Assembly: GCF_000002985.6 (NCBI RefSeq)
Contig: NC_003283.11
Span: 16,369,501 to 16,433,500, forward strand
Direction: 5' to 3'
From: Caenorhabditis elegans
Taxonomy: Eukaryota > Nematoda > Chromadorea > Rhabditida > Rhabditidae
DNA: 64,000 nt
Shown here: piece after piece, positions 44,287-55,353 of the stretch
How the letters are laid out: every line of letters starts with the position of its first letter
How positions within the stretch are numbered: position 1 is the first letter of the stretch
Position numbers and translations under genes: made by a program
The notes under the pieces: generated by a model
Told to the model about the DNA's origin: nothing
The model's input: the letters and a program-made list of their open reading frames with translations, nothing else
Database searches by the model: none

Positions 44287-44567
44287 AAATCAATGTTTTT
44301 TTAAAATCAAAGTGATTAACGGCAAGGTTTAATTTCACCTACTTTTTTCAATACTTGCAAATGAACTTCTTAAGTATTCCTATTCTGTATTTTGTAATTA
44401 TTGGTCACGCTGTTTATTTTCCTGGTGGGGATTAAAACTTTCTCAAAAAATATTGCCACGAAATTTTAGAAAAACTTGTGATAACAGACAACTTGTTCCC
44501 CTAGTGATTAACAGGTGAAAAAAGCAAGACTCAATATTCAGAATTGTGGCTCAAAAATCATTTCACA

Positions 44568-45747
44568 ATGAGCTGCACATACCGGCACAGTTTTCTAGAA
44601 TCCGACGAATTCTATGCATATTCTCTTCATTTTCTTTCAATATTCCAAGTTCCACTTCACATTTTTGGCACTTACATTGTATTGTTTAAAACTCCTATTC
44701 ATATGGAAAAAGTAAAGAGTTCAATGTTAATTGTGCATTTGACGTGAGATACATAGCTTTTTGATTCAATTTTTTGTGTAAAGTTTTTAGATTTGCATGG
44801 ATTGACTTATATCTTACACTTTTGAGCATTCCAGTCATAATATTTCCAATTGTATCAGGTTATCCTTTAGGATTGCTTTATTATCTAGGAGTTCCAATAT
44901 GGTTAATGACTTATCTTGGATTTTCTTCACTTTATCGTAAGTTTCTTTATAAAATTGGGATGGAAATGGCCCTTTAAATTGTAGAAAATAGAAGGAAAAA
45001 AGACGAAACTTGTTCTTAAATACAGAGCAAGTAGCGAGCGATTGCAACTTATCACGCCATCATTTTTCAGTTGCAAATCCCGGAGTCTTCTGCTTCTTCG
45101 AGAATCGTTACAATTATCTGGTCCGCACTGACACCGCAACTCAAAGCCGAAAAATCAAACGAGCCCTACACTTTTTCATCAGCTACTTTTCATCATTTCT
45201 CGCATTTATTCCTGCTGTCCTAGACAAACCGGACCCCGAAAATGCACGAGAATATGCTCGTCAGTAGCTTCCATGTTTACCCGCAGAAATTATTGACAGT
45301 CCTCGATTATTTATATTGGGAAATAATACAACTCCTTTTTTAATGGGTGTTATACCTTTTCTATCCATTGGTTGGACTCAAATTACAATATTCTTCATTC
45401 TAACATCTAGATACATCTATAAAACAAAAGCTCAATCCGAGAGAACCTCCAAAATGCAGAAGCAATTTTTCAAAGCTCTCTGCATCCAGCTGCTAGTTCC
45501 AGTGGTAATTATAATGATTCCAAGTGGCTATGTCATTTACTCTTGTATCACTGGAGACTTTGATTTAGCACTGACAAATATCTCAATAATATGGATTTCA
45601 ACGCATGGACTATTTGCAACTGTTATAATGCTTGTGATTCACAAGCCTTATCGTCAAGCTTCCCTGGAAGTTTTGAAGCTATCCAGTGCTCAGGGATCTG
45701 GACATATTCGTGTGGTTCCCGCCTCTGCTTCATATAATATTGATTGA
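44568..45747 (+). pseudogene. srh chemoreceptor copy C with premature stop
   Basis: Exons 44568-44743, 44791-44936 and 45071-45747 are exactly the lengths of copy A (176, 146 and 677 nt). The frame is open apart from TAG at 45265-45267, in AREYARQ*LPC, where copies A and B read AREYARQKLPC (AAA). The stop falls before TM5, so the C-terminal half is lost. The remaining sequence, through HGLFATVIMLVIHKPYR to SASYNID, shows no other damage. Copy C is the most diverged of the three. Confidence 0.85.
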
Positions 45748-46180
45748 GTGTTCAAAAATTGTTAGGTTCATTGTTCATTTCGTCGTTGCAAATAATAAAT
45801 CAAAACGCATATCAAATTTTCACCTGCATAAAAATTTTTTCAAAACATATATACATATATGTGTGTAAATTAGAAAAAAAATACAAGTGTTGCGCGTATA
45901 GAATACGCCAACTTACAATTATAGGGCAATTTTGTGCAAATTGCATAATTAGACTTGTGACTAAAATTTATGGTCCGACGCCAAGCAGGTTTTGCGCCGC
46001 GGCGTCAAAAACATGTGTTTTCATAGAGCGGTATGGAACCCGGTAGTTGTCGGGCCAAGAACACAAATTCAGCATTAAATTGTAGGTCAGATCATTGGCT
46101 CGGACAATTTCGGCAATTGCCAAAGTTTCACAAAAAATCACTACCTTGTTATATAATATTCTACAAAAACACGACAATAT
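45748..46180. other. Convergent intergenic region with palindromic element
   Basis: It lies between srh C (+) and a str/srj gene (-). tggtccgacgccaagcagg near 45971 and gtagttgtcgggcca near 46040-46056 are related to the ATGGTCCGAC element at 23326. AATAAA occurs at 45794. Confidence 0.45.
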
Positions 46181-47614
46181 TTATTCTAGAACGTTATGTA
46201 TCTGAAGCGTTTGCAATGAATTGAGTTGCTCGAATTGAAATCTTGCTGCCGACCTCTCTTCTAGTTTTGCAGACCAATTTACCTGAATATTTGAATATTT
46301 TTTTGTATTAAAGTAAACATTATGTTTTTCCTCACTTTTAATATAATTTCGGTACTCGGAAACAATCAACATAAATGCGATATTATCAGATATTGGATAC
46401 AATTCAAAAAACGAACACAACCACCCGGTTTGCCAATTAATCTCCATATTGGTATATGGCGATAGTAGAGTTGTCACAAAGAATGGCGCAGAAGGCAAAA
46501 TCAGAAATATTGTGGGGCCAATGGTTTGAGCAACGAGCGCTTTGAACAACTGCGATTGGAATTTTTCCTGGCAAGCTGAGAAACTTTTCAGTCTAAGCTT
46601 CATATTAAAATATATTTTGAGGCCGAAAAATACAAAAATGAAATATTGGAAACAAATTAGAATTCCCGCTGATATGAGAAGTGAAAGGGCTTTCCATTGG
46701 ATGGTATTGTTTTCATTATAAGGCATCATGATAAATCGTGCGACTGATGAAATTTCAAAGTCAAAGTTTTTTCGAATAACTTCTCTAAAAGATTAAAGAT
46801 TTTGAATAATTTTAAAGTGTTTTTTTTCACGTTACTAAACTTACTTACTAAACGTTTACTAAACGTTACTAAGTTAACTAACCGTATTTCCTTTATTAGT
46901 ACTGCACCCGACTACTTAATTTTGAAACGTTATATCTCGGTTTATTTTGAAGCTATCAATTTTTTATAAAATACATAATGATAGAAAATGAACTAACAAA
47001 TAATTTGTTAGTTGACGATTTTTGAATAGGACAAACGATAACTGAGCTATTAGCTGTCAAAGTTGAACAATTGGTGCAATACTAATAGAGGAAAGACGGT
47101 AGTTGCATTTGTACATACATACATACCTCAAATAATCATCGGAAGCATTGGTGGGTGTAAATATCTGATTAAATGCAACGCTATAAACTATAGTAGGAAT
47201 CAACAAGTAAGAAATCCAGAGCGCTCTCCCAACCCCATCAAAATACCACAGTTTCGTGGAATGGAAAATGTATAGGTAGCGATATACAAATTGGACTCCA
47301 ACGAGTGATATTATCAAAAGATAAAATGTGATCCAAAATGAAAGTGCAATGCTTAGGAAGTTCTTCGAGAGAATCCAATCATTAATACTGAACAAAATCA
47401 CAGCTCTGTTATAGTTCAAAGTGAATGGTCTTGCGATAAATTCGGAAACGGAGAATAAAAATCCCAGTGCTGAAAACATTACGACCATCAATTTATAAGT
47501 TCCATAAATTCGTTTGCTATGAAACAAAGTGATGTATATCAATATGAAGTTTGTGATGAAACAGATTACTAAGCCGGCACTTGTGAAGGAAATTGTGTAT
47601 TTGTGGTTGAGCAT
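46181..47614 (-). CDS. Seven-TM chemoreceptor, str/srj group
   Basis: Exons 47127-47614 and 46181-46784 join in frame (354 aa from the ATG at 47614). A further 81-nt intron (46202-46282) may be spliced near the C-terminus; it is open in frame either way. Marks of the str/srj group are KRIYGTYKLMVVMFSALGFL, FSVSEFIARP, GVQFVYRYLYIF in TM3, QEKFQSQLFKALVAQT before TM6, FLILPSAPFF, and SDNIAFMLIVSEYRNYI in TM7. No lesion found. The closest relative in the window is the plus-strand gene at 60707-62361, with the same exon 1/2 junction position and phase. Confidence 0.75.
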
Positions 47615-48932
47615 TTTCAACTGGCTGAAGAAAGATGCCAAGTGAGGAGCATAAGGTGTGTGTTTTGGTTAAAGTCATTAAAATGTTTTTTGTTTTCCTC
47701 CCGGTGAACAGTTGCCAAAGACCATATGTCTACGATATATGACGCATGGTTGCTCATTATGTGCTAACGAAAAGGTATAGCATTGTTTTGACACTGTTCC
47801 TAGACTGACAAATTTCTAATGGCGTTAAGCGGTGCTCAAAAAATGAACTCTGTTTTTTTGCAAAACCATAATGATACACAATGCATCATAAAATGAAGAC
47901 AGTTGGTCTTTGACAAAAGTTCATGGGAAGAAAATCATTTTTCAAAACATTTCGATCAGTCAGGTTTTCACTGACAGTAATTTTTCATTCTATTGGACAC
48001 GTGCTTGCTGGTTGGCTTAAACTAAATTCCCGGGGACTAGAAAACTCCGTTTGCCAATAAATGACCTAACAAAAGCGCGGATAAGGAAAAATCTTACTAG
48101 GGAACCGTCAGAAGGTGCCCATCGGACTTGCATATGAGACCCATCCCATTCGATAGCCCATGTCTTAAAACGGTTACTCGTGAATTTTTAGCGGCAAAAC
48201 TCCAGAACCAAGCTCACGGCGGGCTATCAAAGATCTTAAAATAGCACTTTAACGAAGCATTGAAGGGACAATTTTCCAATTTCACTTTGGTAGCTCATAT
48301 CTCCGAAGATAAATTTTTTACAGAAAAGTCATCAACTGATAAGTTGTTGATATTGTTGTAACAAACAAGTTTCTAGTTAAAAGTTTTTTACCAAAAAATT
48401 TTTGTTTGAGATAAAAGCGCGCGAAGTGCGGCAACTGCTGTTGTTCTTTTTATGCTGCTATTCCGTTTCTAACGATTTTCTCGCAAACAAAAATTTTTTG
48501 GTAAAAAACTTTCAACTACAAACTTGTTCTTTACAACAATATCAACAACTTTTTAGTTGATGACTTTTCTGTAAAAAAAATTATCCACGGAGATATGAGC
48601 TACCAAAGTGAATATGGAAAATTGCTTTAAGAACTTTGAGAGCCCGCCGTGAGCTTGGTTCTGGAGTTTTGCCGCTAAAATTTCACGAGTGACCGTTTTA
48701 AGACATGCACTATCAAATGGGATAGGTCTCATATGCAACTCCAATGGGCACCTTCTGACGGTTCCCTAGTTAGGCCTCTCTGAGTTTTCCATTTCGATTT
48801 CAATATTTTTCTTTGATTTTGTTTTTGATTTTGCTTATTTTTGCCGTTTTTTTCATCAAATATAAAATCTTGTCATTTTTCCCGAAAAATACAAGAAAAC
48901 CAGATTCGAAAAAAGATGTATTGTCCATAATA
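47615..48932. other. Intergenic with large foldback element
   Basis: The main content is the 673-bp inverted-repeat element 48097-48769. 47615-48096 is otherwise AT-rich with no exon. The short frame at 48553-48744 lies within the element. Confidence 0.5.
48097..48769. mobile_element. 673-bp foldback transposon-like element, TTA duplication
   Basis: The left arm begins ctagggaaccgtcagaaggt and the right arm ends with its inverse, accttctgacggttccctag. The two arms mirror each other over most of their length (caaaactccagaaccaagct / agcttggttctggagttttg, aaaaaatttttgtttg / caaacaaaaatttttt). The loop of about 80 bp is near 48418-48480. TTA flanks both ends (48094-48096 and 48770-48772). A 3-bp TTA/TAA target is typical of Harbinger-type elements. 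It has no coding capacity. Confidence 0.88.
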
Positions 48933-50321
48933 TCATTCCAAAAAGAGAGCCTGCGGGGTCGTGTAACCTTCATAAGAACATCCAAGTTGTTCTACATCAG
49001 AGATCAGCAAATCAATTCCTTCCTTTTCAACCTTGAAGCTAATTTCAAAAGGTTTCGAGAGAAGTCCGGTAATTCTCATTCTGATCAAATAAAAACTTGG
49101 CGAATCGGAAATAGACTTGACATCCAATTCAACATTTTTTCTTAACGGCAAGTTAATGATATGTTCGATAACTTCTTCTGAAAAAAAAAACACATGCGGA
49201 AATTAACATGAATTGGACCAACCTTTAGAAACCATCCTTCCGCATCCTTTGTATGAAAATTTGTAGCTCAAAAGTCTGTCTACTGGAGCTCTAGCCCTTG
49301 ATCGAATTGCTTTTAACATCCTGTTCACGAAATCATCGGTTGCTTCCTTATCCCAAGCCGAATGGCGGAATGACATGAGACCTCTTTTTGGACAGTTGAT
49401 CTGTGTTGCGTGGATAAGCATCGGGTCATCCCCAGCTTTAAATACAACAAACTCCAATGTAATATCGACAGGCTTAGAGGTCAGTCCGGTGACAGTAATG
49501 TTGACCCATTGATCAACTCCTTTATCTGTAGTAGATGTGACTACAAAGTTAACAATCCTGTCTGCTGGTGTCTTGACGATCGCATCAATCACTTCCTCTG
49601 AATCACAAGTTAATTTTTTGCACCGTCAATTTCACTTACCCCGTGAAAAAATCCGTTCACACGATCTGTAGCGATTCGTGTGAAGAACCGCTCTTAGAAT
49701 CTTCCCAGCATGCCTTAATTGAATTGCTTTCAATAGTTGGTTCAGGAATTTTTTGACGTCCTCTTTCCGATCAGGCTGACTGAACGAGGAGAGTGCTCTT
49801 CTTTGAGAACAGTTCAATTCTTTTGCATGAACTAGTTGCACGCTAGTCCCAAAAGTGTTGAACCTTATTTCGAAAGTAACATCAGGGTCACGTTGGAATC
49901 CGGTCACACTTAAATCAACCAAGCAATAGATCCACCATCTGGTTGAATACTCGTGTTTTATGGATTTAACTTCAAAGCCAACAGTCGTGCCTGCTGGTAT
50001 CTTGACGAGCACATCAATTATTTCTTCTGAAAAGCAAATAAAAATTTATTTGCAACAATTCCAATCTTACACACCCTTTGAGAGTCCTTTCAATGTCCAT
50101 CGGTTATAAACACATCTCTCGTAAAAGTATAACTGCCTCTCATCATGTTCCATTAAAAGTTCAATAGCAGATGCATCTCTTGATTGAATTGCTCCCAACA
50201 GCCTGTCTAGGAATCTGTAGATCTGGTCCTGAATATAATCCGGATGACGTAACAAAGATCTTTCTTGACATGCCACTGCCAAGGCAAGACACAAAAAGAC
50301 AGCACACTGGATTGGCCGCAT
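48933..50321 (-). CDS. Secreted protein of tandem one-exon repeats (possibly NTF2-like)
   Basis: Exons 50075-50321, 49640-50026, 49223-49597 and 48933-49177 give 417 aa; every intron is phase 1. The N-terminus (MRPIQCAVFLCLALAVACQE) is a signal peptide. Exons 2 and 3 each encode one complete unit. A unit begins EE(I/V)IDxIVKxPA, has a VTGxxxxPxx(I/V)T(F/L)E strand region, a HAxxxNCxxR block and an FxNxxLKAIxxRxA helix, and ends with a Cys and S(R/K)G. Exon 1 carries only the last part of a unit and exon 4 only the first. The helix FLDRLLGAIQSRDASAIELL recalls NTF2-like domains, but that is a guess. Each unit keeps conserved Cys residues, consistent with an extracellular protein. Confidence 0.7.
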
Positions 50322-51495
50322 GGAGGGAAGTGTGAAAATTTCAGCGCAACCACCGTATTTTATAGGACTGGAAACCCTAATCGAATCATAATAAACTTCG
50401 TGGGTGGATGGGGGAAACGGGGATGCAGGGAAACAGAGCAAATGACGGAAAATATGTAAATGAAAAAGGGAGATGTTGGACAGGTATCTGGGGTATTACA
50501 TATTTTCTATTCAAACAATTATCCTTCAAACTCAAAGTTTTACAACGAAATAAATGTGTACTCTTATGCGATTCTTAATGAAACTACAATTGTCTTACTT
50601 TAGCCCTGTAAACCTTCTTGATCAATAGTGACATGAATCTTTCTGACGAACACGTCATAAAGATTGGAGATGAAGAAATTATAGAGGGGCACCAATTCTG
50701 CTGGTTGGTAGTTGGCACACCATCATACCTGGTACATACATTTTCTACGTCACAAAATCTTGACAGTATTTTCCCCGCAGCTGGACACACGAGTTGTTTT
50801 TCTGATTTTGTCAGCTCCATAACTCTTGTACAGGCTCACTTTCTCGACGTCACTCTCTCTCTCTCAGAAGAGGTAGGAGGCAATCTGTGTATCTCTACAG
50901 GCTCACAGGCTCTGACCAACGTCATAAAGACTGGAGATGGCGAAACTAAAGAGGTACCCGCTATGCTGGTCGGTAGTTGGTAAACCATCATACTTGGTAC
51001 ATACACTTGCTACGTCACAACATCTTTACAGTGTTTTCCCCACAGATAGAGAGAGAGTGGCCTGTGAGCCTGTAGGGAGAGGTGAGCCTGCAGAGATACA
51101 CAGACTGCCTCCTACCTCTTCTGCGAGAGAGTGACGTGAGATGAGCCTATACAACAGTTTTGGAGGTGACAACTTTTTGGAGGTGACAAGCCAACACGTA
51201 CCGAAAAAAATGACACACAGGATACAACTACTGACTGAGAGTCTATTAGGTCTAATTGTCGATCTTGGTTTTTCTTTCTTTGCTATTTCAGTAACTCATA
51301 CTGTAAATTTCAGAAATTTTCCAACACCCACCTGTAACTTTTGTCGGGGTAAATAATTTCTAAGTATTGCCACAAACATAATATCTCGCTTATTCTCTTA
51401 TTATATGTAATTATGTTTTCGTAGGAAAACACCAATTTCATTATGAATAATCGGCTCTCTGGAAAGAAAAATTGTTCACTCATAAAAAATAACAC
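50322..51495. other. Intergenic with duplicated and inverted blocks
   Basis: It contains two diverged direct copies of about 135 bp (50646-50785 and 50916-51050) and an inverted pair around them (separate entry). The frames at 50584-51134 read through these repeats and have no support as genes. Confidence 0.5.
50646..51143. repeat. Direct duplication plus inverted repeat
   Basis: Direct copies share cgtcataaagattggagatg / cgtcataaagactggagatg, gttggtagttgg / gtcggtagttgg, accatcatac and tacatacattttctacgtca / tacatacacttgctacgtca. An inverted pair is seen between gaggtaggaggcaatctgtg (50869) and cacagactgcctcctacctc (51101), with ctctctctc and gagagagag outside. Confidence 0.75.
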
Positions 51496-53274
51496 ATGTC
51501 GAACATCAACTCTTCAGACAACGTGTTATATGAATATGTAAATTTTGATGATTTCGATGTAGAATCAAAGCGATTTTGGATTTCAATCTTGATTTTTGTC
51601 AGGTAACACTGTTTTTTTTAGCAGTTTTCAATGAACTTACTCTACTAAACTAATTGAGAAAACCAAGAAACTGCGGCCGTGGCCTAGCTTTTTCCCTAGC
51701 CAGGCCGGCGCCATGTTTCGCCATAGTGTCCATATTGGTTTGATTTACGAGAATCGCCAGAATTTAGATGCGTTCAGACGCAGACTTCTCAACTGATTAT
51801 TAAGGAACCACCAGTTTATGAGAATGCCTACTTTGCATTTTTAATGCATTTTTTTAAAAATGAGAATGCATTTTTAAAAGCGCGCCGACGCCACGCTTTT
51901 CAGTGCTACAAATTCCCGCATTTCTCGTAGATCAAATCCTAATGGGACATATAGCCTGATAGAGGGTGCATGGGGTGAGCTCCGATTGCCAAGTTTTTGC
52001 TCTAGGAGCGCATCTAATTTTGAAAGTCGTGCACTTGTCTGCGCTCCGGCAACGACAATTTGGAGATTCAATTAATGCCAAGTAAATTTTAATTCAGAAT
52101 TCTGTTTTCAGGAAACTTTGTTCGTGTCTCGAATATGCACGTTTCGTGATTGCTTTCTTTGGATTGTTTGGAAGTATTTTTCATTTAACAGTTCTCACTC
52201 AAAAACCAATAAGAAACTCTTCAGTTACTATATTTCTAATTGGAATTGCAACTTGTGACCTCGTTCGAATGTTTGAAACAATTTTCTCACTAGGAAAAAT
52301 GTACTATAAACAGCTGTTATTCCTCCATATTTCGCAAACTTGGTGAATTTTCAAACACACATCTCTCCCTTCTTTAATTTAACACCTTTGATTTTTTTAG
52401 TGTGCCTCCACTCTCATATATAGATATGACCATTTTTGTAGTTTTGAATGCATTAGATATGATTTCCGTGGACCTGTCAGTTTGGTTTGCAGTTGGTATG
52501 ACCACATTTCGTGCTTTAATCATGCGTTACCCATTTCAGCCACGGTGAGCTCAAAAGCTCTGCGGCTTTTTGCCAAAGCTGTTTTCAGAATCAACTCACT
52601 CGTTACATCAAAAGCTGGTGTGTATGCAGTAATTCCTACGTCCCTGCTGACATTATTATTTTTGGCATTTTATCATCATAGACTCACTCTTCACCCAATA
52701 TCCATTTGGCAGCCTTCCCCCGATTGTTTAGATTTTCCATCAAACTATACACAAATTGAGTACTATTGGCTGGCGACTGATTTCTCAGGAAACTTGAGCA
52801 ATGGAATAATTGAAGTACTGATAAATGTAGAGGGAATATTATTCAAATTTATTCCATCTATTATTCTTTTGGCTGTAACTTTGCTTCTGGTTTTTGAGCT
52901 CAGAAAATTGAAAATTGTAAAACTGACAACAAAAAACAAGAGGGACACAAAAAGAACATCAAAGTTAGTATTATTTGTAACTTTCACATTCATTATTGCA
53001 ATCATTCCACAAGGAGTTTTATATACTATTATGCTCAGTGTGCAAGAAGGAACTATTATCAGGTAGGGCGTTCGCAAAACTCTCGACAAGATTATTTCAC
53101 AGGTCTATTGTTGATAAATTATCAGTTACGTATTCATTTTTATCAGTGCTTAATGGTACCGTTCATCCCTTGATTATTTACTTCATGACATCTGAATACC
53201 GTACCGCGGCTAAACAAATCTGCTTCTTTTGGAAAAAGCAGACGAATTCAACGTCGAGTGTCAATATCATTTAG
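51496..53274 (+). CDS. Seven-TM receptor, class W (srw)
   Basis: Exons 51496-51602, 52112-52342, 52401-52544, 52589-53062 and 53103-53274 give 375 aa in frame. srw marks are FHLTVLTQKPIRNSSVTIFL and GIATCDLVRMF in TM1-2, SVWFAVGMTTFRALIMRYPF in TM3 with its cytoplasmic end, a long extracellular loop with two Cys, and TKRTSKLVLFVTFTFI in TM6. TM7 reads FLSVLNGTVHPLIIYFMTSEYR. srw receptors resemble FMRFamide-type peptide receptors and may detect peptides. Intron 1 (51603-52111) carries a damaged CACGTG-family element. It is convergent with a second srw gene; the stops are 325 bp apart. Confidence 0.8.
51715..51960. mobile_element. CACGTG-family element, copy 5, interrupted and eroded
   Basis: The outer parts catattggtttgatttacga and ctcgtagatcaaatcctaat with gggacatatagcctga match the ends of the family, and gcgccgacgccacgc replaces the usual core. 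About 70 extra bases with repeated aatgcatttttaaa sit in the middle. Confidence 0.5.
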
Positions 53275-53598
53275 TACTGGGACATAAACTAGAATATAGT
53301 TTTATTGGGGCCTGAGTCGACGCCTACGATTCACTTACTTACCTACTATCAGATGTTTGTGATCTTGCGGATCTTAACAATGTACAGTATGTTCAAGTGT
53401 GTGTACATACAAATAGTACTTTTATTTCAATGGAGATATCATTGGAGACGTTCCCAGGCCCAAGATTTCGACATCGTCTAGCTCTTTTCTTAATTAGTTT
53501 TTTTTTTGCTTTTTTTCTATACGTTATTGTTGTCATGCTTTCGTCTGAGTATTTGTAGTCTCACACAGTTTTTAAAAATAACACTTTTATTAAAATAG
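53275..53598. other. Short convergent region between two srw genes
   Basis: No feature beyond AT-rich sequence. The two 3' ends share it. No clear AATAAA was found for the plus-strand gene. Confidence 0.4.
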
Positions 53599-55028
53599 TT
53601 AAGTTGGATGTACAAGTGATGTTGGCTTAAAAATCTTCCTGCCCTCACCAAAAACTTCATTGGCAGTATTCCGATATTGTGTTGACATTAAATAACATAT
53701 TAAAATATGAGCGATGCCATTGAGAGTTGTCAGAAAAGTGAAAAGTCTCGCAAATTTCAAGATTATCATACTGCAAAAATTTGGAGTTTTTAAAGTTTAA
53801 TTGTATTGAAAGAATCTTACACTAGACCAGGTTTATCGGTATTGAACATTCCAATAACGTACATAAGTCCATGTGGTGTAGTTGTGAAAAGAAATGATAT
53901 TGTCATGAAAGTCACTAATTTTATAGAACGTAGAGTATCATGGCTTTTTGTTGAGGATTTAATTGACATTGAGTTCTTCTGTGCTTCCTTTAAATCCTTG
54001 ACCAATCCAATTGTAGTGATTGGGAGAATAATCGATGGGATCAGTTCTAGTAGAACTCCCTCGATAAGAAGATCAATTTCGTAGATCAAAGTGCTTCCGA
54101 ACAACCTATTTATTTGAAAATCAATGCTAATTTTGGTTGAGTTCTCGGAAAAGCGATGACAGTTAGTGAATGGCATCCATCCGGGAACCTTTGCAGAACA
54201 CAACTTGGTATAGTAAAGTGCCCATATCGGAAATGCAAACATTGTAATTGTTATAATAATTTTTAAGCTATACTCGACTTGAGTTAGACGGTTGATTCTG
54301 AACGTGATTATGTAGATCAAAATTAATGTGTTGAAACTCTATTCTGATGTTGAAATTGATGCTGCACAGGCTGTTAATTCAGACGCACCTCGTTCTGTCG
54401 CTAAAGGCAGAACCTGTTAAATGGGCCGAGTGGGCCGGTCTGGCTGATAAGAGGATCTACTCCCAGGCCCGGGACACCGGCGTCCAGCAGGCCCACTTAA
54501 GACTAAAGCGCAAAGATCGTCCCCTCTAACAGGCCAAACTTGTACCTGTTATTCACTGGGTATCTCATCACAAGACTTCTAATGACAGCGATGGCAACGC
54601 CAAACCAAATTGACAGTGCCTCTGAAATTTTTACCGATGATGCCGAAATATTATAGGATAACGTTGAGTTTGGATATAAGCTGTAATGTTTCTCGAATAC
54701 TATAAAAAACATGAATTGAATCAAACCATAAAACTTCGTTGCTCAAATAACGTAAATAGAAGAATGGGGTGAAATTAATACTGATCGACCGGATCATGTC
54801 AGCGATAGCAATTCCAATAAGAAATATATTAATGCCAAGGGTTCTCATACATTTCCTAGTGAGTACTGTTAAATGTATAAGCCCTAGAAACGCACCAAGG
54901 ATTGGTACAACAAAATGAACATGATCAATGTAATAACTGAAATCTCCCATAAAGTTTCCAATAGCACAAAATAAGCGTATCGATTCTATGCTGAATCCGG
55001 GGAACATTTCAATGTAAGTAGTATTCAT
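53599..55028 (-). CDS. Seven-TM receptor, class W (srw), second copy
   Basis: Exons 54727-55028, 54546-54680, 53821-54297 and 53599-53770 give 361 aa, matching the intron positions and phases of the neighbour at 51496. Marks are HLTVLTRKCMRTLGINIFLI, GIAIADMIRS, SIWFGVAIAVIRSLVMRYPV, DTLRSIKLVTFMTISFLF, and FLTTLNGIAHILICYLMS. The first intron is only 46 nt (54681-54726); without it the frame seems broken, but splicing at acattacag restores CLYPNSTLSYN in line with the paralogue's CVPPLSY. Intron 2 (54298-54545) contains an unusual GC-rich insert. No lesion found. Confidence 0.75.
54366..54533. other. GC-rich insert of unknown origin in srw intron
   Basis: About 170 bp with base composition far richer in GC than its surroundings (for example gggccgagtgggccggtctg). 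The plus strand has an open, non-repetitive reading with KWAEWAGLADKRIYSQARDT ending at a TAA at 54527. CCTGTTA (54413) and TAACAGG (54527) are inverse copies bracketing the GC-richest 120 bp. I recognise no family. Confidence 0.5.
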
Positions 55029-55353
55029 TGCAATGATTTGATTCGTTACGAATCAAATTATGAGGTGGGAAAAATGATGAAGTCTAGTAGGTTGAGGGAA
55101 TTAGTGAAAACGAAAAAAAAACACGAAAATTCTAATTAAAATTTTTTAGTCAAATCAAATTATTCAAAACAATTGTTGTGTCATTCTTAAGTGTACAAAA
55201 ATCTTGTACATAATCTCATTGATTTTCCAAAAGATTGAAGTCTGAATATAAACATTGCCTAATCTTATTTGTGACACGGCTTGAAGTTTCGTCAATGTGG
55301 ACCTAAAAATCTGCCAGATATCTATGTAAATACAACAATCCCAAGACAATACT
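55029..55353. other. Intergenic upstream of srw, downstream of WSN gene
   Basis: AT-rich, no repeat recognised. A run cgaaaaaaaaacacg is at 55111. No exon seen. Confidence 0.35.

Noticed and set aside
54681-54726. Apparent frameshift in the minus-strand srw gene
   Set aside because: A 46-nt intron with acceptor acattacag restores the frame at the homologous position of the neighbouring srw gene.
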